From the NCBI GenBank assembly GCA_009839325.1, contig VXPW01000061.1:21456-68011 (forward strand): a stretch of DNA of 46,556 nucleotides, in the 5' to 3' direction. Position numbers and translations under genes: made by a program. The notes beneath the pieces are model-generated. The model was not told the DNA's origin. It did no database searches and was given only the letters and a program-made list of their open reading frames with translations. The first letter of the stretch is position 1. The number at the start of each line of letters is the position of its first letter. Below are positions 1 through 7,668 of this stretch, piece after piece. This stretch comes from Rhodospirillales bacterium (GTDB lineage: Bacteria > Pseudomonadota > Alphaproteobacteria > TMED109).

Positions 1-245
1 CGGCGAGCGCGTCAGAATCGGAGGCAGCCGCAGAACCTGCTGTGGATCCGGAACCGGCAACTGCGTCGGAAACCGAGGCAGCCGCAGCACCACCTCCCGA
101 TCCGGAACCGGCAAACGCGTCGGAATCGGAGGTAGCCGCAGAACCTGCAGCTAACGCCGAGCCTGAGGCCAGTGATGAATCTCCGGCGGCTGACGGAAAT
201 GAAGAGTCGGCGTCCGACAAGGCAGAGGGAGAACCGCAGCCATGA
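1..245 (+). CDS. rpsC: 30S ribosomal protein S3, C-terminal tail (5' part outside window)
   Basis: The reading frame is open from the first base (codons start at position 3) to a TGA at 243-245, and it overlaps the ATG of rplP by the ATGA pattern. The operon order (rpsC immediately before rplP) identifies it as the end of S3; no conserved S3 core sequence is visible here. All 80 or so visible residues are Ala, Glu, Pro, Ser and Asp rich, with almost no hydrophobic residues, so this is a disordered acidic extension beyond the S3 fold. It contains tandem repeats of about 18 residues. S3 normally sits at the mRNA entry site of the small subunit with its C-terminus at the surface, so such a tail would project into solvent. 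The identity is inferred from context. Confidence 0.75.
   Translation, partial: ASASESEAAAEPAVDPEPATASETEAAAAPPPDPEPANASESEVAAEPAANAEPEASDESPAADGNEESASDKAEGEPQP
3..152 (+). repeat. 54-bp tandem repeat in the rpsC tail
   Basis: Two full units, 45-98 and 99-152, both begin GATCCGGAACCGGCA and differ at about 11 of 54 positions by my count. A third, partial unit lies at 3-44, and a degenerate continuation starts at 153. Each unit encodes a DPEPA..ASE.E.AA.P pattern of 18 residues. Because the unit length is a multiple of three, copy number could change without breaking the frame. Confidence 0.75.
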
Positions 246-655
246 TGAGCCCGAAGCGGACCAAGTTCCGTAAAGCCCACAAGGGGCGGATCCGCGGCAA
301 CGCCAAGGGCGGAACCACGCTCAATTTCGGGTCCTTTGGCATCAAGAGCCTGCAGGCTGAACGGGTCACGGCGCGGCAGATCGAGGCGGCCCGGCGTGCG
401 GTGACGCGCCACATCCGCCGACAGGGACGGGTCTGGATCAGGATCTTTCCCGACGTTCCCGTCTCGACCAAACCTACGGAAGTGCGTATGGGCAAGGGGA
501 AGGGCTCTCCCGAGTACTGGGTTTGTCGCGTCAAACCCGGCCGAGTCCTCTTCGAGCTTGATGGCGTCACCGCAGAAACAGCGCGGCGCGCATTTGAGTT
601 GGCATCCGCGAAACTTCCGGTGCGGACCCGTTTCGTCACTCGGTTGGAGCAGTAG
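242..655 (+). CDS. rplP: 50S ribosomal protein L16
   Basis: The product is 137 residues, the usual length for L16. It starts [11 protein letters not shown] and contains the conserved AHKGRIRG segment, the FGSFGIKS stretch and the GKGKG..EYWV motif. L16 binds 23S rRNA near the central protuberance and helps shape the A site and peptidyl transferase centre. The ATG at 242 overlaps the rpsC stop (ATGA), so it is probably translationally coupled; a second ATG at 245 could also be used. rpmC follows after two bases. Confidence 0.97.
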   Translation: MMSPKRTKFRKAHKGRIRGNAKGGTTLNFGSFGIKSLQAERVTARQIEAARRAVTRHIRRQGRVWIRIFPDVPVSTKPTEVRMGKGKGSPEYWVCRVKPGRVLFELDGVTAETARRAFELASAKLPVRTRFVTRLEQ

Positions 656-657
656 CC

Positions 658-858
658 GTGGCATTACGAATCGCGGAAGTTCGGCAAAAAACCGACGATG
701 AGCTCGCCACGATGTTGGATGAACGAGCCCGCGAGCGCCTGAACTTGCGATTTCGGCAAGCCACCGGGGAACTCGAAAACACGGCGCGGGCCCGCGAAGC
801 GCGGCGTGAGATCGCGCGGATCAAGACCGTGTTGAACGAACGCGCGAAAGGTTCCTGA
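658..858 (+). CDS. rpmC: 50S ribosomal protein L29
   Basis: A 66-residue, highly charged, all-helical protein. The central [13 protein letters not shown] segment and the [14 protein letters not shown] end are typical of L29, which lies near the polypeptide exit tunnel and contributes to the docking site of trigger factor and SRP. Translation starts at a GTG two bases after the rplP stop, a spacing that suggests coupling. It lies in the standard operon position between rplP and rpsQ. Confidence 0.95.
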   Translation: MALRIAEVRQKTDDELATMLDERARERLNLRFRQATGELENTARAREARREIARIKTVLNERAKGS

Positions 859-861
859 GGC

Positions 862-1101
862 ATGCCGAAACGCGTGATGCGCGGCGTCGTGGTGAGTGCT
901 GCGCCCAAACAGACGGTCGTTGTTCGGGTGGAACGCCTGGTTCGCCACCCGCTGTACAAGAAGTTCATCCGGCGATCGGCGAAGTACCATGCTCATGACC
1001 CGGACAATGCCTGCCAGCCCGGTGACGTGGTGCGCATCCGCGAAACTCGACCCATGTCCAAGCTCAAGTGCTGGGAAGTACTTCCCACGGACGCCAACTG
1101 A
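862..1101 (+). CDS. rpsQ: 30S ribosomal protein S17
   Basis: The 79-residue protein has the OB-fold pattern of S17: [20 protein letters not shown], then HPLYKKF, then the [17 protein letters not shown] segment that is the family signature. S17 is a primary 16S rRNA binder of the small-subunit body. ATG start, three bases after the rpmC stop. The C-terminal tail is short (LPTDAN), so this copy has no extension, unlike S3 and S5 in the same operon. Confidence 0.96.
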   Translation: MPKRVMRGVVVSAAPKQTVVVRVERLVRHPLYKKFIRRSAKYHAHDPDNACQPGDVVRIRETRPMSKLKCWEVLPTDAN

Positions 1102-1113
1102 GGTGTTGGAACA

Positions 1114-1482
1114 GTGATACAGGCCGAGACGAATCTGGGGGTTGCCGACAACTCCGGTGCCCGGCGTGTCCAATGCATCAAGGTATTGGGCGGCGCCAAG
1201 CGGCGCTATGCGTGGGTTGGCGATGTGATCGTGGTCTCGGTCAAGGAAGCCATTCCACGCGGACGTGTTAAGAAGGGTGACATTCACCGGGCCGTAATCG
1301 TACGCACCGCAAAGGAAATTCGCCGTTCCGACGGGACCGCGATTAGGTTTGATTCCAATGCCGCAGTGCTGATCGACCGCGAAAACGAGCCAATCGGCAC
1401 CCGGATATTCGGACCTGTGACCCGGGAGCTGCGCGCCAAGAGATTCATGAAGATCATCAGTCTTGCGCCGGAGGTGCTGTGA
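1114..1482 (+). CDS. rplN: 50S ribosomal protein L14
   Basis: The 122-residue product has the usual length of L14. Conserved elements are the [15 protein letters not shown] segment near the N-terminus, [11 protein letters not shown] in the middle and the [15 protein letters not shown] end. L14 contacts 16S rRNA at intersubunit bridges and binds the silencing factor RsfS. The start is a GTG at 1114. The stop (1480-1482) overlaps the start of rplX. No extension or missing region was seen. Confidence 0.97.
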   Translation: MIQAETNLGVADNSGARRVQCIKVLGGAKRRYAWVGDVIVVSVKEAIPRGRVKKGDIHRAVIVRTAKEIRRSDGTAIRFDSNAAVLIDRENEPIGTRIFGPVTRELRAKRFMKIISLAPEVL

Positions 1483-1805
1483 TGGCGGGCAAGTTCCGCA
1501 TCCGCCGAGGTGACGAGGTCGTGGTACGGACCGGTCGCGACCGGGGTCGTACCGGCGAGGTGATCAGAGTGGATCGAGAACACGCGCGGGTCGTCGTGCG
1601 CGGGGTCAACATTGCGCGGCGACACATGCGACCTTCACCAGCCAATCCGGGTGGGATCGTGGAGCGGGAGCTACCGATCCATGTCTCGAATGTGGCCCTG
1701 CGAGACCCCTCCGATGGCCGTCCTACCAAGGTCGGCTACCGGCGCATGGAGGACGGCCGCAAGGTGCGGACTGCGAAACGATCTGGCGATCTACTGGACG
1801 ACTGA
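1482..1805 (+). CDS. rplX: 50S ribosomal protein L24
   Basis: A 107-residue protein with an N-terminal KOW motif ([21 protein letters not shown]), followed by [12 protein letters not shown] and the GGIVERE.PIHVSNV segment typical of L24, a factor that nucleates large-subunit assembly at the 5' end of 23S rRNA. I take the ATG at 1482, which overlaps the rplN stop as TGATG; a GTG at 1479 directly before it is an alternative and would add one residue. rplE follows after seven bases. Confidence 0.96.
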   Translation: MAGKFRIRRGDEVVVRTGRDRGRTGEVIRVDREHARVVVRGVNIARRHMRPSPANPGGIVERELPIHVSNVALRDPSDGRPTKVGYRRMEDGRKVRTAKRSGDLLDD

Positions 1806-1812
1806 GGTCACC

Positions 1813-2394
1813 ATGGCTGCACGTTTCCGTGAACTGTACGACACCCGCTACCGCGAGGAGCTACAGCGGGAGCTGGGTATCACCAATCGGTTCGCCGTGC
1901 CTCGGCTGGAGAAGATCGTTCTCAACATGGGTGTCGGGGTTCCGTCCCAATCGTCCATCCGAGGTGGCCTTGCCAAGGAGGATGACAAGGGGGTCGAAGG
2001 CGCCCTTCGAGACTTGGAGGCAATTGCCGGGCAGAGGCCCGTGGCGACGGAGGCGCGCAAGCCGATCGCCGGCTTCAAGATTCGCCAGGGGATGAAGATC
2101 GGTTGCAAGGTCACGCTGCGGTCCACGCGCATGTATGAGTTCTTGGACCGGCTGATCAACATCGCTCTTCCCCGGGTGCGAGATTTCCGTGGGGTCGATC
2201 CGAACTCGTTTGACGGAAACGGGAATTTTGCGCTTGGCCTGCGAGAGCAGATCGTCTTTCCCGAGATCGATTACGACACGGTGGACCAGGTGCGGGGCCT
2301 CGACGTCGTGATCGGCACGACCACCTCGAATGACGATTGGGCACGTGCACTGCTGCTCAAATTCAATATGCCCTTCCGCGGGCAGGGAGCCTGA
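1813..2394 (+). CDS. rplE: 50S ribosomal protein L5
   Basis: The 193-residue protein is somewhat long for L5 (about 179-185 is common). It has the [13 protein letters not shown]-terminal motif, [28 protein letters not shown] and the FPEIDYD segment. L5 binds 5S rRNA and the P-site tRNA. The extra length sits around residues 43-60, between the NMGVG motif and the [14 protein letters not shown] segment, as an insertion of about 10 polar and charged residues. The ATG at 1813 is chosen because the ORF upstream of it runs inside rplX; the conserved N-terminus begins here. Confidence 0.96.
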   Translation: MAARFRELYDTRYREELQRELGITNRFAVPRLEKIVLNMGVGVPSQSSIRGGLAKEDDKGVEGALRDLEAIAGQRPVATEARKPIAGFKIRQGMKIGCKVTLRSTRMYEFLDRLINIALPRVRDFRGVDPNSFDGNGNFALGLREQIVFPEIDYDTVDQVRGLDVVIGTTTSNDDWARALLLKFNMPFRGQGA

Positions 2395-2399
2395 TTTCC

Positions 2400-2705
2400 A
2401 TGGCCAAAGTGAGCGCCATCATGAAGAACCGTCGACGCCGACAGATGGCCGAGCGTGGGCGTGGTGTCCGACTTGCTCTCAAAGCCAAGGTGCGCGATCG
2501 CAAGGCTCCGCCTGAGGAGCGGTTCCAGGCAGTGCTGACGTTGGCCAAGCTGCCGCGAAACGCCTCGCCCGTACGGGTCCGCAACCGCTGTGAGCTGACC
2601 GGCCGGCCCCGCGGGTACTACCGGAAGATGCGAATATCACGGATTGCGCTGCGGGAGCTTGCTTCGATGGGCCAGATTCCCGGCATGACCAAGGCGAGCT
2701 GGTAG
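2400..2705 (+). CDS. rpsN: 30S ribosomal protein S14 (zinc-independent form)
   Basis: At 101 residues, and without the CxxC pairs of the short zinc form, this is the long zinc-free S14 common in proteobacteria. The C-terminal half has the hallmark [23 protein letters not shown], then [11 protein letters not shown]14 binds the head of the small subunit. The ATG at 2400 lies five bases after the rplE stop; upstream in-frame codons would lie inside rplE. Confidence 0.96.
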   Translation: MAKVSAIMKNRRRRQMAERGRGVRLALKAKVRDRKAPPEERFQAVLTLAKLPRNASPVRVRNRCELTGRPRGYYRKMRISRIALRELASMGQIPGMTKASW

Positions 2706-2718
2706 GAGGGCCCGGGCG

Positions 2719-3117
2719 ATGACCATGACGGACCCGCTGGCGGACATGCTGACTCGAATTCGCAACGGCCTGATGGCTGAGCGGCAGACAGTTCGGTGCC
2801 CGGATTCGCGTTTGCGAAGGAGTGTGCTCGAGGTGCTGAGGCAGGAGGGCTATATCCGCGCATGGAACGTCGAGGAACTCGGCGGTCCGAAACGCGATCT
2901 CGTGATCGAGCTCAAGTATCACAAGGGCGCGCCTGCAATTAAGGAAATCAAACGTGTTTCCAGTCCCTGCCGCCGCATCTATTCGCCGGCCCGCGAGATT
3001 CCGCGCTTCTATGGCGGCCTGGGTGTGCACGTACTGTCGACGCCGGCTGGGGTCATGTCTGATCGAGCCGCCCGCGAGGCCAATGTCGGCGGCGAAGTCC
3101 TGTGTCGGGTGTTCTGA
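2719..3117 (+). CDS. rpsH: 30S ribosomal protein S8
   Basis: The 132-residue protein begins MTMTDPLADMLTRIRNG, the standard S8 start, and ends with the GGEVLCRVF segment that closes the fold. The PAREIPRFYGGLGVHVLSTPAGVMSD region matches the conserved C-terminal domain. S8 binds helix 21 of 16S rRNA, and in other bacteria it represses the spc operon by binding the mRNA near rplE; no such site was identified here. A GGAGG lies upstream of the ATG (2705-2709). Confidence 0.97.
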   Translation: MTMTDPLADMLTRIRNGLMAERQTVRCPDSRLRRSVLEVLRQEGYIRAWNVEELGGPKRDLVIELKYHKGAPAIKEIKRVSSPCRRIYSPAREIPRFYGGLGVHVLSTPAGVMSDRAAREANVGGEVLCRVF

Positions 3118-3119
3118 CC

Positions 3120-3653
3120 ATGTCCCGCGTCGGCAAGCACCCTGTTCCGGTTCCGGATGGCGTTACCGTCACGATTGAGGGCCCTCGCGTGACGGTCGAA
3201 GGAAAACTCGGGGTCCTTAGCCAGTCCTTTCCGGCGAGTGTCGATATTCGACACGCAGATCAGGTGATCGAAGTGGCTCCGCGTTCGAAGAGCGACAATT
3301 CGCAAGCTGCGTGGGGCATGACGCGGGCGTTGCTCGCGAACATGGTCACTGGAGTAAGCACCGGATTCAGACGATATCTCGACATCGAAGGGGTCGGTTA
3401 CCGTGCTGCCTTCAAGGACGGCATCCTGAATCTGCAGCTCGGTTACAGCCATGACGTCCACATCGCCGTGCCCGACGATCTGCAGGTAGCCTGCCCAAGG
3501 CCAACGGAGATCGAGATTTCAGGGGCCAATCGGCAGCGTGTGGGGCAGCTGGCGGCCGAGATCCGGGCATTTCGCCCGCCGGAACCCTATAAGGGCAAAG
3601 GCGTCCGCTATCGGGGTGAGTACGTCCGTCGCAAGGAAGGTAAGAGGAAGTAG
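3120..3653 (+). CDS. rplF: 50S ribosomal protein L6
   Basis: A 177-residue protein of normal length with two L6 repeats: N-terminal MSRVGKHPVPVPDGVTV and C-terminal RPPEPYKGKGVRY.GE.VRRKEGK, the latter being the family signature. L6 lies near the GTPase-associated centre of the large subunit. The ATG at 3120 follows the rpsH stop by two bases; an in-frame GTG at 3102 lies inside rpsH and would add six unconserved residues. Confidence 0.97.
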   Translation: MSRVGKHPVPVPDGVTVTIEGPRVTVEGKLGVLSQSFPASVDIRHADQVIEVAPRSKSDNSQAAWGMTRALLANMVTGVSTGFRRYLDIEGVGYRAAFKDGILNLQLGYSHDVHIAVPDDLQVACPRPTEIEISGANRQRVGQLAAEIRAFRPPEPYKGKGVRYRGEYVRRKEGKRK

Positions 3654-3656
3654 GTC

Positions 3657-4022
3657 ATGGCTGTTTCTCCTCGGGAACGCATGCTTCGGCGGCGGCGACG
3701 CAATCGCCGCCGGGTTCGCGTGGCGGCTAGTGGGCGGCCGCGGCTGTCCGTATTTCGTTCGAATTGCCACATTTACGCTCAGGTCATTGACGACGAAGCG
3801 GGCCGGACGCTGGCCAGTGCATCGACTCTTGATCGTGCACTGAGATCAGAAGGCAAAACCGGCGGCGGAATCGAGGCCGCGCGTGCGGTTGGCGAGCTGG
3901 TTGCCCAACGTTCGAAGGAAGCCGGCGTTGACACCGTGGTCTTCGACCGCGGAAGTTATCTTTATCACGGTCGTGTGCGGGCATTGGCCGAGGCGGCACG
4001 GGAGGGCGGTCTCGGGTTCTGA
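3657..4022 (+). CDS. rplR: 50S ribosomal protein L18
   Basis: The 121-residue protein has a basic N-terminus ([16 protein letters not shown]) followed by the [19 protein letters not shown] motif and the C-terminal VFDRG.YLYHGRV.ALA.AAREGGL signature. L18 binds 5S rRNA together with L5 and L25. ATG at 3657, three bases after rplF. Six consecutive Arg/Lys-type residues near the start make this copy unusually Arg-rich, which fits the high-GC codon use of the region. Confidence 0.96.
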   Translation: MAVSPRERMLRRRRRNRRRVRVAASGRPRLSVFRSNCHIYAQVIDDEAGRTLASASTLDRALRSEGKTGGGIEAARAVGELVAQRSKEAGVDTVVFDRGSYLYHGRVRALAEAAREGGLGF

Positions 4023-4042
4023 GCCCCGGACCGAGAGAGCGT

Positions 4043-4732
4043 ATGGCGCGCAGACAACGTAATCCTGAGGAACGTCAGGAGCTTACCGACAACCTGGTCA
4101 AGATTCGCCGGGTGGCCAAGGTAGTCAAGGGTGGACGTCGCTTCGGGTTTGCCGCAATCGTCGTTGTCGGTGACGGCCAGGGACGGGTTGGATTCGGTTC
4201 TGGCAAGGCCAAGGAGGTTCCCGAGGCAATACGCAAGGCCACGGAAAACGCCAAGGGAAGACTCATCCGCGTCCCACTTCGCGAGGGGCGTACGCTGCAC
4301 CATGACACGAGCGGCAGGCTCGGCTCCGCCAGGGTGATCCTTCGTGCGGCTCCACCAGGGACCGGCATCATTGCCGGCGGTCCTGTTCGCGCGGTGCTGG
4401 AGCGGCTCGGTGTGCAGGATGCGGTCGGCAAGTCGGTCGGCAGCGGCAACGCCATCAACATGGTACGCGCGACGTTCGATGCCCTGCAGAAAGTGCAATC
4501 GCCGGCAGACGTGGCCTCTCGGCGAGGCCTCAAGGTTTCGGAAATTCTCAATCGGACTGATCGGCGGCGCCGGGCGGGCAAGGCTGCCAATGGTACGGAT
4601 GGGTCCGGCCAGCATGCCGGCAACCGATCGGGGGAACAGACCGGAACGCCGGCGGCTGAAGAAGCTGACGCGGCCCCGATCACCGCCGATGAGACCGGCA
4701 AAAATCTCACTGAAGGCGCGACTTCCGCGTAA
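4043..4732 (+). CDS. rpsE: 30S ribosomal protein S5 with acidic C-terminal extension
   Basis: Residues 1-170 are a complete S5: the double-stranded RNA-binding region ([37 protein letters not shown]) and the C-terminal domain with [15 protein letters not shown] and the SGNAIN motif. S5 sits at the mRNA entry channel and influences decoding accuracy. From about residue 172 a 58-residue tail follows, first basic ([13 protein letters not shown]), then acidic and low in complexity (EEADAA, ADETGK). The total of 229 residues is well above the usual 165-175. No frameshift is needed to explain it, as the stop is followed at once by rpmD. Confidence 0.97.
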   Translation: MARRQRNPEERQELTDNLVKIRRVAKVVKGGRRFGFAAIVVVGDGQGRVGFGSGKAKEVPEAIRKATENAKGRLIRVPLREGRTLHHDTSGRLGSARVILRAAPPGTGIIAGGPVRAVLERLGVQDAVGKSVGSGNAINMVRATFDALQKVQSPADVASRRGLKVSEILNRTDRRRRAGKAANGTDGSGQHAGNRSGEQTGTPAAEEADAAPITADETGKNLTEGATSA

Positions 4733-4738
4733 TTCGTC

Positions 4739-4954
4739 ATGGCGACACCCAGTTCCGGACGCGTTCGCGTCACCCAGATCAAGAGCCCAATTGGTCGTAA
4801 GCCCGTTCAGAGGAAGACACTGATCGGGCTAGGCCTGAATCGAATTGGTCGAGTTTCCGAGCTTGAGGACACGCCGGCCGTGCGTGGAATGATTACGCGG
4901 GTCCAGCATCTCGTCTCAATGGAAACGATTACCGCCGGGGAGCCCAGCGAATGA
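4739..4954 (+). CDS. rpmD: 50S ribosomal protein L30
   Basis: A 71-residue protein with the L30 pattern: [13 protein letters not shown] near the start, then [24 protein letters not shown] and VQHLV. The family is the short bacterial form found between S5 and L15. ATG at 4739. The stop TGA (4952-4954) overlaps the tandem ATGATG start of rplO. About 10 extra residues follow the usual end ([12 protein letters not shown]), which is a modest extension. Confidence 0.95.
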   Translation: MATPSSGRVRVTQIKSPIGRKPVQRKTLIGLGLNRIGRVSELEDTPAVRGMITRVQHLVSMETITAGEPSE

Positions 4955-5469
4955 TGCTCCGAGAACTCGGGCCCTCCAAGGGGGCGCAACGCAACCGCAA
5001 GCGCGTCGGTCGCGGCATTGGCTCGGGCAGGGGAAAGACCTCCGGGCGCGGCCACAAGGGGCTGAAGGCCCGGTCTGGTGCCAGCACTTCGGGCTTCGAA
5101 GGCGGGCAGATGCCGCTATACCGCCGCCTTCCGAAGCGCGGGTTTCGGCCTTTGTTTCGACGTCAGTTTGCGGAGGTGAATCTTGGACGGATTCAGGCGG
5201 CGGTAGATGCCGGCCGGCTGGACGCTGCTACGGTAGTGAATGCCTCTGTATTGCTGGAAACCGGGATCGTCCGGCGTGTGCGCGACGGCGTGCGCCTTCT
5301 CGGCTCCGGATCCCTGTCTGTTCCCATGACCTTTGAGGTTGTGGGAGCCTCTCGTTCCGCGATCACGGCCGTGGAACGAGCGGGCGGCAGTGTCCGCTTG
5401 TTGTCCTCCGGGAAATCAGACGAAGGGACATCGTCCGCCGAGACGCCGGAAGAGTCGGCGGAGGCATGA
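4951..5469 (+). CDS. rplO: 50S ribosomal protein L15
   Basis: The 172-residue protein has the glycine-rich N-terminus of L15 ([24 protein letters not shown]), followed by [17 protein letters not shown] and the C-terminal domain. L15 is a late-assembly protein of the large subunit. Residues 153-172 form a Ser/Glu/Ala-rich acidic tail ([18 protein letters not shown]) beyond the usual end. Two adjacent ATGs at 4951 and 4954 are both possible starts. secY follows after 64 bases, with no gene seen in between. Confidence 0.96.
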   Translation: MMLRELGPSKGAQRNRKRVGRGIGSGRGKTSGRGHKGLKARSGASTSGFEGGQMPLYRRLPKRGFRPLFRRQFAEVNLGRIQAAVDAGRLDAATVVNASVLLETGIVRRVRDGVRLLGSGSLSVPMTFEVVGASRSAITAVERAGGSVRLLSSGKSDEGTSSAETPEESAEA

Positions 5470-5533
5470 ACGTGATGAACCACTGCGGTATCCATCTGGG
5501 CAAGGGTGGTTGTCCGCTGGGGAGTGCCGGCTG

Positions 5534-6877
5534 ATGGCATCTGCCGCCGAACAACTCGCTGCCAATATCAATTTTGGTGCGATAGCCCAAGCGACCGAGC
5601 TCAAGCGGCGCATTTGGTTCACATTAGGCGCCCTGATCGTCTACCGGATCGGGACCTACATTCCACTGCCTGGGATCGAGACCAGTGCGGTTGCAGACGT
5701 ATTTCAGCAGAATTCCGGCGGCATCCTCGGGATGTTCGACATGTTTGCTGGCGGTGCGCTCGGCAGAATGACGATATTCGCCCTGAATATCATGCCGTAC
5801 ATCTCTGCCTCCATCATCATTCAGTTGATGACGACAGTCTCGGCACATCTCGCGCAACTGAAGAAAGAGGGCGAATCCGGGCGCCAGCGGATCACCCAGT
5901 ACACGCGGTACGGCACTGTGGTCCTGGCGGCCATGCAGGCACTTGGAATTGCCGTCGGGTTGGAAAGCCTCTCGGGCTCGCAGGGGCCGGCGGTTCGCGA
6001 CCCGGGCCTGTTTTTCCGGTTCGTGACCGTGATCACGCTGACAGGCGGCACCGTGTTCCTGATGTGGCTTGGTGAGCAGATTACCTCGCGCGGGATCGGA
6101 AACGGGATCTCGCTGATCATCATGGCCGGAATCGTTGCCGAATTGCCTGCGGCTCTGGTGGCGACGTTGGAGCTGGGTCGCACTGGTGCCCTGTCGGGCG
6201 CGCTGATCATCTTGTTGATGGCGTTGGCGGTGGCAGTGATCGCGTTCATCGTGTTCATCGAGCGGGCGCAGCGCCGCATTCTCATCCAGTACCCGAAGCG
6301 GCAATTGGGGACCAAGACATTTGGTGGCGATACCAGCAGCTACCTGCCGCTGAAGCTCAATACATCGGGCGTGATTCCGCCGATTTTCGCGAGCTCAATC
6401 CTCCTGCTGCCGGTCACAGCGCTAAGTTTCAATGCCGGACAGGGCCCCTCGTGGCTGCTGGACGTCACGGCCGCGCTGGGACGAGGGCAGCCAGCCTACC
6501 TTGCCCTCTACGTCGCCGGGATCGTGTTCTTCGCGTTTTTCTACACGTCAGTGGTCTTCAATCCTGCCGACACTGCTGACAACCTGAAGAAGTACGGTGG
6601 CTTTGTCCCGGGTGTGAGACCCGGTGCCAATACGGCGGCCTACATCGACCGAATCTTGACGCGTCTCACCACCGCGGGAGCTGCGTACCTCGCCCTGGTG
6701 TGCCTCTTGCCGGAGATGCTGATCTCGCAGTACGCGGTGCCGTTCTATTTTGGGGGCACCAGCCTGTTGATCGTGGTCAACGTAACGATGGACACCGTTG
6801 CGCAGATCCATTCCCACCTTGTCGCGCGCCAATTCGAGGGACTAATCAAGAAAGCGAAGCTCCGGGGCCGATCGTAA
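5534..6877 (+). CDS. secY: Preprotein translocase subunit SecY
   Basis: A 447-residue inner-membrane channel protein, the usual SecY length, with about ten hydrophobic segments. It forms the SecYEG pore for secretory and membrane proteins. Recognisable elements are IPLPGI near the first periplasmic loop, the MFAGGALGRMTIFALNIMPYI region of TM2, GIGNGISLII, the cytoplasmic loop with ERAQRRI..QYPKR, and the SFLIVVN-like end (TSLLIVVNVTMDTV.Q). The ATG at 5534 is chosen because upstream in-frame codons lie within rplO. It overlaps adk by the TAATG pattern, so the two are probably coupled. Confidence 0.97.
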   Translation: MASAAEQLAANINFGAIAQATELKRRIWFTLGALIVYRIGTYIPLPGIETSAVADVFQQNSGGILGMFDMFAGGALGRMTIFALNIMPYISASIIIQLMTTVSAHLAQLKKEGESGRQRITQYTRYGTVVLAAMQALGIAVGLESLSGSQGPAVRDPGLFFRFVTVITLTGGTVFLMWLGEQITSRGIGNGISLIIMAGIVAELPAALVATLELGRTGALSGALIILLMALAVAVIAFIVFIERAQRRILIQYPKRQLGTKTFGGDTSSYLPLKLNTSGVIPPIFASSILLLPVTALSFNAGQGPSWLLDVTAALGRGQPAYLALYVAGIVFFAFFYTSVVFNPADTADNLKKYGGFVPGVRPGANTAAYIDRILTRLTTAGAAYLALVCLLPEMLISQYAVPFYFGGTSLLIVVNVTMDTVAQIHSHLVARQFEGLIKKAKLRGRS

Positions 6878-7521
6878 TGCGCTTGGTGCTGCTGGGTCCG
6901 CCGGGATGTGGGAAGGGCACTCAGGCAGCTGTTCTACGTGATCGTTTCGGGATTCCACATCTTTCGACGGGTGCCATGCTGCGCTCAGCCGTGGAAGCAG
7001 ACACCGAGATCGGGCGACGTGCCGCCTCAATCATGAGCCGGGGAGCCCTGGTTCCGGACGAGGTGGTCCAGAAAATCGTTGCACTTCGGTTGGGCTTGGA
7101 GGACTGCGCGCGCGGTTACATCCTCGATGGCTTTCCGCGCACTGTGGCCCAGGCCGACGCCCTTGAACAGATGCTGGAACGGGCAGACCAGGCGCTCGAT
7201 CAGGTGATCGAGTTTACGATTTCGGAAGATGAGCTGGTGCGCCGCATCACGGGGCGGTACGTCTGTACCAAGTGCGACGCCGTCTACAACGAGCATTCCA
7301 AGCCGACCCAGCGGAACAATATCTGCGACGTTTGCGGTGGCACATCGTTTCGCCGACGGGAGGATGACCGCGCGGAAACCGTGGCGGAGCGCATGGCGGC
7401 ATACCGGGCAGAAACGGCGCCGCTGGTTCCCTACTACGGCAGCAGGGGTCTATTGACCCAGATCGACGGCAGCCAAAGTACGGTCAAGGTAACCACTGCA
7501 CTGCTCGGAGCGCTTTCCTGA
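6877..7521 (+). CDS. adk: Adenylate kinase, zinc-type LID
   Basis: The 214-residue protein interconverts ATP + AMP and 2 ADP. The P-loop GPPGCGKGT is at residues 7-15, the AMP-binding LSTGAMLR and LDGFPRT segments follow, and the LID contains four cysteines (C130, C133, C150, C153) in a CxxC...CxxC arrangement that is known to bind zinc or act structurally in many adenylate kinases. adk directly after secY is typical of alphaproteobacteria and of Gram-positives. The expected next genes rpsM and rpsK are absent. Confidence 0.97.
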   Translation: MRLVLLGPPGCGKGTQAAVLRDRFGIPHLSTGAMLRSAVEADTEIGRRAASIMSRGALVPDEVVQKIVALRLGLEDCARGYILDGFPRTVAQADALEQMLERADQALDQVIEFTISEDELVRRITGRYVCTKCDAVYNEHSKPTQRNNICDVCGGTSFRRREDDRAETVAERMAAYRAETAPLVPYYGSRGLLTQIDGSQSTVKVTTALLGALS

Positions 7522-7668
7522 GTCTCACTTGAGGCGACTCTTCCTCGTTGCAACTGCCGGTGCCCGACGCAATCCCCATGGGTCTCGCCGGCCGCCACGC
7601 CTCGGCTCCCGCCGTTTCTGGTTCCGGTCGCAGCGGCCCCCGGTCTGCATGACCGGCGTGGGGTCGGG

